Below are positions 27,856 to 36,399 of a stretch of 64,000 nt of DNA, piece after piece. The translations under genes and the position numbers were made by a program. Each line of letters opens with the position of its first letter. Position 1 is the stretch's first letter. Source of the DNA: Actinocrispum wychmicini (lineage in GTDB: Bacteria; Actinomycetota; Actinomycetes; Mycobacteriales; Pseudonocardiaceae); contig NZ_SLWS01000007.1 of NCBI RefSeq assembly GCF_004345645.1, positions 124,001 to 188,000 of the forward strand, given 5' to 3'. Under the pieces are notes generated by a model. It searched no databases. It was not told the origin of the DNA and saw only the letters and a program-made list of their open reading frames with translations.

Positions 27856-29590
27856 TCATTCGCCAGTGTCGTTGCTGTCGGCAAGGGTGTCGTCCTCGGC
27901 TTCGATTTCTTCCAATAGTTCCAATGGCATGACGTACTGGGCGAGCTGCTTGGCCGCCATCAGCGGCCACGGGTAGGACACCGAGTAGTCGTAGTGAGGT
28001 GTTGCCCAGCGCAAATCGTGCGTCACGGCTGCCCAGTCGTCGGCTACGTCGCCGGCCTGTTTGGCCGCGACGGTGTATTCGAGAGCACGAGCATTCCAAA
28101 CCATTGCCTTGGTTCGGGCGTTGATCAGGTCATCCTTCTTCCAGCGGGGAACGACCTTCGAAGCGGCCTTGACCGCCCTGCTCGCGCTGACCGGCTTCTC
28201 GCCAGTACTGAAAAAGATCCGGTCGTTGGCGATCCAGTACCCAGCGGCGTGTCCCTCGTCCTTGCCGTTGACCGCATAGGAATCCGATACCTCGCCACGG
28301 TCGGTGGTGCGCACCCGGACGTGGCGCAGGCCGGGGTAACGCGTGATGTCCTGGGGTTGCTGCCCGAACTTGATGGTGTCCATCCCCATGTCGGGGTTGT
28401 TGAGGTGCGGCCATCCCCACCGCAGATTCTGGGCACAGGGCAACAGCAGCAGCGACGGGTACTGTCCAGCGACGCTACGCAGGACTCGTTCGAAGAAACG
28501 GGTGATCTCCTCGGGAGTCCGTTTCTGATCAGTCAGCATGTGGTGCCGGCTGATTTCATGCTGGGCGCGGTGCAGGGGCATCCAGGCGACTTTGGGCGCG
28601 CAGGCGTGGATCGTGCGTCCGGTGGGGTCGACCAGAACGGCAACCGGAACCTGTCGCGTGATGCCTTCCCAGCCGCGCTTGTTCTGGCGGATGAGCCAGA
28701 ACGCCAGGTATGCCGGAGCGTCGGTGATGCTGGGTTCCTCCCAGTTGGATGGGGAGATTGCTGGCGCGGACACCGAGTTGCCGCAGCAGGTCGTACCAGC
28801 TGTTGACCATCTTCTCCAGACTGGCGTCGGAACTGGATGCGTCCTGGCCATCCTCGGCCTGCTCTGGTTGCGGCGCCTCGGTCACGCACTGAGCCAGCCG
28901 CCCAGTACGCGACAATCCGACCTTGATCGCGAACTTGGGGTCAGCAGCGCGCTGCTTGCCCGTATAGGACTTCTTACCCTTGATCTCGACCAGCGAGATG
29001 GTCGGGACATCGGCGTCCCGGAGGGCCTCGCTGATGCTGTTCATCCGGCTGTTTACCGCGGCCTGCAGGCGATCGGAGTTGCTGGTGATGCTTTCATCGC
29101 CCGCGAGCGCGCCGCCCCAGGCACCGACCGGGCGCACTGTGGCAAGGATGGTGAGTTCGTCGGTGATGATGGTGTTGGGCTTGCCCGTGATGTAGTCCGT
29201 GTCTTCAGGCACCTCGATTCCCAGCAGCGTCAACAGGGTTGCTCGGGCGTAGTTCTTGGTGTGCTGGGGTGTCGTAGAAGATATCGATGCCGATGGTTGT
29301 GCCCACCGTATCCGCGATCGCGCCGCGGAGTTGGGCGGGATCGGAGGTCGCGCTGTACTTGCCAGCCTTGAGTGCTTTGACATCCAAGATCACGGTGTTG
29401 CCCTTGGGCAGCGGCGCGACTGGGAGAAGGTGGTCAGACAGAGTCGTCGCCGCCAGTTGACCAAGGGAACCTTGTCGGCCAGTGACGTGCCGGGTGCGAC
29501 GGGATGGTCGAAGGAGTACATCCCGTTGCGGAAGACCAGGCCCGCCGCATAGACGTCCGCAGCCCGTTGTCCGACCACGTGCCCTGAACC
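27856..29590 (-). pseudogene. pPIWI-RE protein, 5'-truncated, three frameshifts
   Basis: Three overlapping reverse frames join into one protein of about 575 residues. Part 1 reads YAAGLVFRNGMYSFDHPVAP, then a missing base near 29452 and TTLSDHLLPVAPLPKGNTVI. Part 2 begins after an extra C in the CCCC run at 29266-29269 (HTKNYARATLLTLLGIEVPE, DPKFAIKVGLSRTGRLAQCV, WYDLLRQLGVRAS). Part 3 begins after an extra G near 28741 (EEPSITDAPAYLAFWLIRQN) and holds the PIWI-type RNase H end (GYWIANDRIFFSTGEKPVSA, ARTKAMVWNARALEYTVAAK, YPWPLMAAKQLAQYVMPLEL). This is the MID plus RNase H region of pPIWI-RE proteins, prokaryotic Argonaute relatives in predicted nucleic-acid defence modules. The N-terminal DUF3962-like 40% and the partner helicase/REase are absent. 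Confidence 0.7.
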
Positions 29591-29721
29591 GGTACTTTCT
29601 CACCGTGTGGTAACGCGTCGTTTGTCTGGCGTATCGGAAAACGTCATCTTGTGGGGCAGTGGGCGCGATGTGCGAGGTCTTGACTGGGAGGTCGTTCCCG
29701 ATCCCGCCACGAAGGATCACT

Positions 29722-31389
29722 ATGAGACCCAGAAGACACGTGGTCACCACCACAATCGCCGGTGTCGCCAGCTTACTTGTCGTTGCCGCCGCGATCTCGG
29801 CCAGTGCCAGTACCGACGATGCCGGCCTTGATGGCGGTCGGCACGGCGGCGGACTGCGGTTGACGCCGGTCGGCGCGAACGCCAAGACGACCGGTGTGAC
29901 CGTGCCGAACTCGCTGTCGCCCGAGTTGACGGAGCAGCAGGTCGCCGAGGGGGCGCGGCGGCTGGAGAATCCGACCACCGACATCTCGTTCTACGGCTAC
30001 CGAGGCGACGGCCCGCTGCTGCCCGCGCCCGGCGACCTGCCGGCTGCGGGACATCTGGTGGAGGCGTCGAAGACCGAGCCGGACAAGAACACGTACCTGA
30101 TCCTGCGCGGCCAGCACGGCGCTGACCCGACCTACGACTACGGCACCCATTTCCTGTTCCAGGGCCACGAAGCCGGCGCGACCGGCTACCTCACCCGGAT
30201 CAACCTGGACGCCGACCCGGCGCACCGGGTGACCCTGCTGGCCACCAAGACCACCAGCGGCGCCGCGCTGCCGAACTTCGATGGCTCGACCTGGGACCCA
30301 TGGGCCCGCAAGCTGCTGTTCACCGCGGAACTGGGCAACCAGGGCGGTGTCTGGCAGGCCGCACCGGACCTGGGTGGCCCGGTCCAGGACATCTCCTTCG
30401 CCCTGGGCCGTGGCGGCTACGAGGGCATCCAGAACGACTCCGCCGGAAACCTGCTGATCGTCGAGGACGTCGGCGGCGCCACCGTACCCGGCGACAAGGC
30501 CAAGCTGCCCAACAGCTTCGTGTACCGGTACGTCCCACACGACCGCGATGATCTCACCTACGGCAAACTGCAAGCCCTGCAGGTGATTTCCCGGCGCAGC
30601 GGGCAGCCCATCGCGTTCCAGCCAATCGACGCCGGCCATCCGACAGGCAACGCCTTCTCCGACGACGTCAAGGACCTACACACCTACGGTGGTTCGTTCG
30701 CCACCCACTGGGTCACCATCCACGACACCGCGACAGATTCGTCCGGGCAGGCGTTCGACGCCAACGCGCTCGCCAAGGCGGCCAAAGCCACGCCGTTCAA
30801 GCGCCCGGAGAACGGCCAGTTCCGGCCGGGGACCGGTTTCCGCGAGTTCTACTTCGACGAGACCGGCGACACCAACGCTGACAGTACCGCCAACAACGGT
30901 TTCGGCGGCTGGGGCTCGGTCCTCAAACTCACCCAGGACGACCCCCGAGCCGACAACGGACGGCTTTCGCTGGTGTACAACGGCGACAAGGAACACACCG
31001 GACTGGACAACGTGACCTTTGTGGACGCCAACCACGTAGCGTTCGTCGAGGACGCCGGCGACGGCCTGCACACCCAGCGCGGTCTGCTCGACTCCGCCTA
31101 CCTGTTCGACATCAACGCCGACTACGCCCACGGCGCGCAGCCACTGCGATTCCTTGGCGAAGGCCGCGACCCGTCCGCGACCATCGATTCCGCGCTGTCG
31201 GGCAAGACCGGCTTCCAGAACGACGGCGACAACGAGATCACCGGTATCCACATGTCCAACGGTGATCCGTCCCCGCGCGGCATCCTCGGCGAGCAGCGCC
31301 CAACTCCGTTCGACAACGGCTGGCGACTGTTCTGGACCCAGCAGCACGGCGACAACATCACCTGGGAGATCGTGTCCACTCGGCGCTGA
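29722..31389 (+). CDS. Secreted PhoX/DUF839-like protein
   Basis: The ATG at 29722 has GAAGGA six bases upstream and begins a signal peptide (MRPRRHVVTTTIAGVASLLV, cut near SASAS). The 555-residue product has the beta-propeller style of DUF839/PhoX-like proteins: repeated strand-turn blocks around conserved acidic residues (HFLFQGHEAGATGYLTRINL, NDSAGNLLIVEDVGG, GFREFYFDETGDTNADST, LDNVTFVDANHVAFVEDAGD, NDGDNEITGIHMSNGDPSP). PhoX members are calcium-dependent phosphatases; phosphatase activity here is inferred, not shown. The gene is intact, stands alone and ends 15 bases before a strong terminator. Confidence 0.82.
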   Translation: MRPRRHVVTTTIAGVASLLVVAAAISASASTDDAGLDGGRHGGGLRLTPVGANAKTTGVTVPNSLSPELTEQQVAEGARRLENPTTDISFYGYRGDGPLLPAPGDLPAAGHLVEASKTEPDKNTYLILRGQHGADPTYDYGTHFLFQGHEAGATGYLTRINLDADPAHRVTLLATKTTSGAALPNFDGSTWDPWARKLLFTAELGNQGGVWQAAPDLGGPVQDISFALGRGGYEGIQNDSAGNLLIVEDVGGATVPGDKAKLPNSFVYRYVPHDRDDLTYGKLQALQVISRRSGQPIAFQPIDAGHPTGNAFSDDVKDLHTYGGSFATHWVTIHDTATDSSGQAFDANALAKAAKATPFKRPENGQFRPGTGFREFYFDETGDTNADSTANNGFGGWGSVLKLTQDDPRADNGRLSLVYNGDKEHTGLDNVTFVDANHVAFVEDAGDGLHTQRGLLDSAYLFDINADYAHGAQPLRFLGEGRDPSATIDSALSGKTGFQNDGDNEITGIHMSNGDPSPRGILGEQRPTPFDNGWRLFWTQQHGDNITWEIVSTRR

Positions 31390-31403
31390 GCCTTGCCCTG
31401 GAA

Positions 31404-31437
31404 CGGATGCCGTCGGCCGTCTCGCCGACGGCATCCG
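31404..31437 (+). terminator. Intrinsic terminator-like hairpin after the PhoX-like gene
   Basis: CGGATGCCGTCGGC (31404-31417) pairs perfectly with 31424-31437 around a six-base loop, giving a 14-bp GC-rich stem. A GAAAATTGA stretch follows. It begins 15 bases after the stop at 31389, as expected for a high-GC actinomycete terminator without a long U tract. Confidence 0.8.
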
Positions 31438-31690
31438 CCTCCGAGGAAAATTGACTTCGGACTGTCACCGCTACCCGGTCATGCGGATGCAGTCGGTGCC
31501 GATCCGGACGGTGTTGGTGCGCCATCCCGGATTGTCCAGGACCGGACTCAACGCCGACACCCCCACTTCGGGACGGGTTCGGGGACGGCCCGTCCTGGGG
31601 TTTCCCAGCCGGCGGTCGGTCGTCCCGGATTCGACCGTTATCGGGACGACCGGATCTGGGTGTGGCGGTCGCGGCACAGCGTTGCGCTGC

Positions 31691-32356
31691 TCACGCCGAA
31701 GGCCGCCGCGGCGTGGCCAACACCGCCAGTCCGGCGATCAACACGTCCAACCCGCGCATGAAGTCGCTCTCCGCGCCCCCGGCTGCCAGCGCGGGCAGTA
31801 GGCGGCTGGAGTGCGGCAGCTTGTCGGGGTCAAGGCGGTGGAGATAGGGGTCGACGTGTTCTGGTGTGATGGCCTGGTCGGCGTCTCGGGCGAACCCGGC
31901 GGTCGTCAGCCAGAGCGATCCAAAGACCAGGCTGTACACGGCGAGGATCGCCTGGCGGACGCCATCGTCGTCCAGGCCAGCCTCGTAGAACGCCCCGGTG
32001 AGGTCGTCGAGCGGTTGCAGCGCCCGCAGCGTGGTCAGGTTGGCCTGACTGGTGGCTATCGCCATCGGCACGACCGGGTGGCGGCGCAGTGCCCGGTACA
32101 TGCCGACCGCGATGGCGCGGGCCCGTTGGTCCCAGCGGAGTCCGGGATCGGCGCGGTCGATCTCGGAGAACACCCGGTCCGCGATGCCGTTGAGGATGTC
32201 GGTCTTGTTGGCCACGTGGTTGTACAGCGCCATCGCCTCCACGCCGAGGGTCTTGGCCAGCTTGCGCATGGACAGCCCGGCCAACCCGTCCGTGCCGGCC
32301 AGGGCCAGGGCGGCGTCCAGGACGCGGTCCCGGGTCAGAGGCTGCCTCGGTGCCAT
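31691..32356 (-). CDS. TetR-family repressor, divergent from an FAD monooxygenase
   Basis: The ATG at 32356 begins MAPRQPLTRDRVLDAALALA. The HTH occupies about residues 8-55 (GLSMRKLAKTLGVEAMALYN), with the family YNHVANKTDIL end. The C-terminal ligand domain (TTLRALQPLDDLTGAFYEAG, AILAVYSLVFGSLW) fits the TetR_C_1 type found in tetracycline-like repressors. It is divergent from the monooxygenase at 32455, and a perfect 16-bp inverted repeat lies between them (32392-32442). It probably represses itself and the monooxygenase until an aromatic ligand binds. The 221-residue length is normal. Confidence 0.88.
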   Translation of the reverse strand: MAPRQPLTRDRVLDAALALAGTDGLAGLSMRKLAKTLGVEAMALYNHVANKTDILNGIADRVFSEIDRADPGLRWDQRARAIAVGMYRALRRHPVVPMAIATSQANLTTLRALQPLDDLTGAFYEAGLDDDGVRQAILAVYSLVFGSLWLTTAGFARDADQAITPEHVDPYLHRLDPDKLPHSSRLLPALAAGGAESDFMRGLDVLIAGLAVLATPRRPSA

Positions 32357-32391
32357 CAAGTCGTCCTTCCCATTGCGTCCGGGGTTGACAG

Positions 32392-32442
32392 ATTTACACT
32401 GTACATGATCAGCAATTTACGGCGTACATGTACAGTGTAAAT
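32392..32442. promoter_or_regulatory. Inverted-repeat operator between TetR and monooxygenase genes
   Basis: ATTTACACTGTACATG (32392-32407) and CATGTACAGTGTAAAT (32427-32442) are exact reverse complements, with 19 bases between. Each arm contains the palindrome TGTACA or an extension of it, so two repressor dimers may bind. The right arm ends only 13 bases before the monooxygenase GTG, so bound protein would block its transcription start. The left arm lies 36 bases before the tetR ATG. Confidence 0.85.
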
Positions 32443-32454
32443 AGGAGTGTTGTG

Positions 32455-34016
32455 GTGACTACCGTGACTGATGTCCTCATCGTCGGTGGCGGGCCGGTCG
32501 GCCTGCTGCTGGCCGGCGAACTGCGCCTGGCCGGCCTGGACCCGCTGGTTCTCGAAGCCACCGACGGTGCCCAACGCCGCCCCCGCAGCCTGAGCCTGCG
32601 CGGCGTGTTCGGCCGCAGCACCCAAAGTCTGCGGCTGCGCGGACTGATCGAACCACTGGCCAAGGCACAGCAAGAGATGTTCGACCTGCTGGACGCCGAA
32701 CACGGCCACGACGACACCGGGGCCGACCTTGCCTCCCGCGTGATCCGCGAGATCCGCGACGGCCGGGCCCGAAGCCACTTCAGCGGCCTGCTGCTACAGG
32801 AGGACATCGGCGAGGACACCTCGCAGCTGCGTTGGTACACCCTCAAACAGCACTTGTTCGAACAGCTCCTGCTTGACTGGGCCAGCGAGCTGGGCGTGCG
32901 GGTCTGGCACGGCAGCGAGGTGGTCGACGTCGTCGACGAGGGCGGGGCCGTGCGCGCGGTCCTGGCCGATGGCCGCACCGTCCGCGCCCCTTACCTGGTC
33001 GGCTGCGACGGCGGCCGCAGCACCGTGCGCAAGCACGCCGGAATCGGGTTCCCCGGCACGGAGGCGACCATGACCGGCCGTGCCGCCATCGCCACACTGG
33101 CCGACCCCGACACCGTCACCTCTCACCCGCGCGGCCCCGGCGCCCTGGGCGGCGTGTCGGTGATGCTCGGCGAGATCCACACCGTGGAGTTCGACGGCGG
33201 GCCCGGCGACCGCGCCGCGCCGGTCACCCTGGAGGAGATGCAGGCCAGCATCCGCCGCGTCAGCGGCGTTGACGCCACCATCACCAGCCTGACCATGGCC
33301 CACCGGTACGGCGACGCCACCCGACAGGCGGCCACCTACCGACAGGGCCGGATACTGTTGGCCGGCGACGCCGCGCACGTGCAGTCCCCGATTGGTGGCC
33401 AGGGGCTCAACCTCGGCCTGCAGGACGCGATGAACCTGGGTTGGAAACTCGGCCTGGTCGCCCGGGGCCTGGCACCGGAGACCCTGCTGGACACCTACAC
33501 CGCCGAACGACACCCGATCGGCGAGTGGGTGCTGCGCAACACCCGCGCCCAGGTGGCATTGATGCGGCCCGGCCCCGAGGTCGAGGCGCTGCGGGACGTA
33601 CTCGCCGAGGTGCTCGCGATCCGGCCGCCAACAGCCACTTCGCGGCAATGGCCAACTGCACCGATACCGACTACGCCCCCAACTCGACACACCCACTGGT
33701 CGGCCGGTTCATGCCCGACCTGGATCCAGACACCTGGGACCTCGTCGCCGTGCCACTGCGTCAGGGCCGCGCGGTCCTGCTGGACCTGGCCGACTCGGCG
33801 GAAATCCGCTCAGCGGCGGCCAGGCGCCGCGACCGCGTGCAAGTCATCACCGCCCACGACACGTCCTGCCCAGACCTGGCCGGCCTGCTCATCCGCCCGG
33901 ACGGCTACGTCGCCTGGGCCGGCGCGACAACCGACACCGACGGCCTACCGCAAGCCCTCACCTCCTGGTTCGGCGCGCCCGCCGAGGCAGCGGCAACCAC
34001 CGCCGCACACCACTGA
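32455..34016 (+). pseudogene. FAD-dependent aromatic monooxygenase, frameshifted
   Basis: The GTG at 32455 (AGGAG 7 bases upstream) begins VTTVTDVLIVGGGPVGLLLA with the GxGxxG FAD motif. The NAD(P)H-type DG motif (LVGCDGGRSTVRKHAGIGFP) and GD motif (ILLAGDAAHVQSPIGGQGLN) are in place, so this is a PgaE/MtmOIV-like class A hydroxylase of the kind used in polyketide tailoring or drug inactivation. At LAEVLAI (about 33622) one base is missing. The true C-terminus continues in another frame (PAANSHFAAMANCTDTDYAP, thioredoxin-like DLVAVPLRQGRAVLLDLADS, LIRPDGYVAWAGATTDTDGL) to the stop at 34016. As written it would make a product with a nonsense tail. The repressor and operator are intact, so the lesion may be recent or a sequencing indel. 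Confidence 0.85.
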
Positions 34017-34060
34017 CCCGAAATTATCGACAGCCGAGGGCGTGACCGAGACTCGGCGAG

Positions 34061-34089
34061 GTGACCGCCGGCCTCCGGCCGGCGGTCAC
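34061..34089 (+). terminator. Terminator-like hairpin after the monooxygenase
   Basis: GTGACCGCCGGCC (34061-34073) pairs perfectly with 34077-34089 around a TCC loop. The 13-bp stem starts 45 bases after the stop at 34016. No U tract follows. Confidence 0.75.
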
Positions 34090-35119
34090 GTGAGGTCAAC
34101 TGTGGTTCAATTTCTTTTCCGACAGCAGGTGCGCCCGAGGGTCGCCCCACTTGTAGGAGCCGACCGCATAGATCTCCCAGCGTCTATACAACGTGGTTCT
34201 CGGACAGGAAATCGGCCAAAACCCTGTCTCAAAACCCATTCGAATCGATCGAGCAGTGGTGACCAGCGCGGACATCGAGGACGGTCCGGTGGATCTCTCG
34301 CACCTGCATCGCGGCGCAGCGGATTGCGCGGCTGCCGGATGAGGAGCGGTTGCGGTACGTGGGGGAAGCGCTATCAGCTGGTCACGCGAGCGCCCGACGA
34401 GGACCAACGACACGCTCGGTGACACCAGATCTGGATCCAGCCAGCCGCGCCGGTCGCGGACGAACAGGCGTGGATCGGAGGCATCGACCATGCGATGCAC
34501 ATGGCGGGAAAGGCTTTGTCGTCAAGACTCAAAAACATCCCGGGAGCGCATCGTCCGCACCCGGGCAGGGCTACGAGGTGCGAGTGATGGGCGACCAGTC
34601 AACGGTGGACGACATGTAGTGCGCGCCTTGTCGTCGGTCTCCCCTCGGGGGATCGTCGTCCGCATGGTGAGCCACGATCGTGAGGGCGCCCGCGATGGGT
34701 CACCGTCCGTTGAGAAGTGAGTCTCGCTCAGCTCGGCCTGCATAGCGCGGTACCAGGAGTCCACTAGCACGCGACCCGGTGGTGGAGCGTCGGAACATGC
34801 GAGTGCGCATCGGTGGTGATGGTTGTTGTTCACTACGGTCGGCTCGACCTCCGCGTGCCTGTCCCGGTCGGGGCGAACGCAACATCCAGGGCCCGGTTGG
34901 CTTTCCTGCGGCTGGCGGGCCGTTAGTGCTGAGGCGCAGGTGGCTCTAGGCCACGGGCCTTGTCGGCACGGCCAACCTCCAGATAGCCGGCTCGTGCGCC
35001 GTCGGCGTGGTGTGCCACCTCGGCCGGCATCCCCATACGTGTAGGCGGCGGCGAGCTGTCGATGTGTCTGGGCCTGGTGCAGCGGGTGGGGATGGCGGCT
35101 GAATAGGTCGAGCGCCCCG
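34090..35119. other. About 1 kb without a recognisable gene
   Basis: Frames on both strands are short and compositionally shadow-like. One reverse piece (RMGFETGFWPISCPRTTLYR) hints at element debris but I cannot name it. The segment lies between the monooxygenase terminator and the integrase-type IS fragment, and is probably decayed mobile DNA. Confidence 0.3.
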
Positions 35120-35400
35120 GTGTCGCATGGCGTTGGCGGAGCAGATCACGATGCCAGCGCAGAATCGTGTCTGGGCGCACCCGCAGACGGAGCCTACGCA
35201 ACGTCCGACGCGGTAGTCGGTACAGAAGCGCGGCGAGCAACACCCTGTCAACCTGACCGAACCGCACCCTCGTGTCGCCGAGTTGCCGTTGCAGCACCCC
35301 GATCTGGTAGCGCAACACCAGGATCTCGATGTCCTTGCCCCGGCCGGTCGTCGGGAGCAGGCGAAGCATGGCGAAGGTGTTGGTCAGGCCGAGTAAAGCC
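35120..35400 (-). pseudogene. N-terminal fragment of an IS3-like integrase-type transposase
   Basis: The reverse frame reads LTNTFAMLRLLPTTGRGKDI, EILVLRYQIGVLQRQLGDTR and LPRRTLRRLRLRVRPDTILR, followed by WHRDLLRQRHA. This is the usual start of actinomycete integrase-type (rve) transposases. Likeness ends at RQRHA, where the frame drifts into unrelated codons to 34923. The whole catalytic domain is lost. No inverted repeat was found. Confidence 0.65.
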
Positions 35401-35519
35401 AGTCACAGCAGCACGGCCGATCATCCTGCCGCAGGGCCCCGAACGGAACGAGCGAACGGTGCTGATCCACCGTAGACAGCATCTAACCAGCACGGATGAG
35501 GTTTTCGGCAAGTGCAACG

Positions 35520-35775
35520 TCAGTACGGTTCGCAGAGCTGCCGCACGTCGGCCACCATGTCATCGAACTCCGGTCCCTTGGCCGTCAACTTGACCTGGAC
35601 GTACTGGAGGCTCCGCTGCATCGCCTCCGCAAGTGGCTTGTACCGTGGATCTTTGTCGCCAGCGGTTATCATCAGCGTCGTCGCCGCGGTCCATCGGGTG
35701 TACTGCTCGATGTCATACGGCGAGTCCTCGGCGGCCATCGAACCGGTCCGGGGACACGAACGCACACCAACGTGA
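35520..35775 (-). pseudogene. C-terminal fragment of an unknown protein
   Basis: The reverse frame ending at 35520 carries a coherent, well-composed 70-residue end (YDIEQYTRWTAATTLMITAG, LAEAMQRSLQYVQVKLTAKG, PEFDDMVADVRQLCEPY). It is entered from IS630-type sequence on its upstream side without a plausible start. The family was not recognised. It is probably the tail of a gene cut by the IS630 fragment. Confidence 0.4.
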
Positions 35776-35779
35776 GTCG

Positions 35780-36010
35780 GCGGTCCTTGCCGGAGGGGTC
35801 CCTTGGACGCCAACCCGCCTTCGCCGTCCGCGCCACCGCCACACCTGCACCGCGTTGTGCGCCACCCGCAGCCCTCTGGCGATCTCCGGCACCGACACGT
35901 CCTGGGCGAACAACTCCGCCGCCGGCAACCGAACCGCCTCATGCCGAGCCCGGACCTCAGCCGACAGCCCGCCTCCATCCTGGTAGCAGCAGCAGGCTCC
36001 TTCCGCTGAG
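35780..36010 (-). pseudogene. IS630-type transposase N-terminal fragment
   Basis: Two reverse frames share the piece GGGLSAEVRARHEAVRLPAA, ELFAQDVSVPEIARGLRVAH, NAVQVWRWRG and, after a frame change, GEGGLASKGP. This is the helix-turn-helix head of IS630-family transposases (ending normally in RWRAGGxAALASKGP). The DDE domain is absent and the frame changes near 35815. The element is dead. Confidence 0.6.
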
Positions 36011-36399
36011 GGCGGGCTCAGCGAAGGCACGTAGTGCCTCCAACGCGGCCCAACCGCGACAGGCGATACTCAACGCCTCACGGCGAATGGAGCAGATGTA
36101 GGCGCGATCATCGATCTACCGATGGAGGCCGGTGGCTGGACCCACTGGAGATGCGAGGCGAGTCGTTCCACCTCGGTGTGGCGGACTGGAACGCATACAA
36201 GCTCGACGAAGGACCTGCACCCGCGGAGGGCCCGTACGCCCGCAAGGACCGCGATGTCGACTTCTCCGGCGCCTTCCACCTACCCGTTGACGAGCTGAAG
36301 CACATTCTCACCGTGTTCGACGTGGTGATATCCCCACTGCAGACAATCCGATCAGCTGACGGAAACTGTGTGCCGGTCTACGATGCCGAGGTGCCGACG
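36011..36399. other. Open stretch before the S9 peptidase
   Basis: The forward peptidase frame is open back to 36034 and from about 36120 encodes protein-like sequence (SFHLGVADWNAYKLDEGPAP, DRDVDFSGAFHLPVDELKHI). No start with a ribosome site is obvious and I recognise no family. It may be the tail of another gene fused in frame by rearrangement. Confidence 0.3.

Noticed and set aside
34096..34500. Reverse 134-codon frame as a gene
   Set aside because: No start signal and no family likeness; the composition is shadow-like. Treated as debris.
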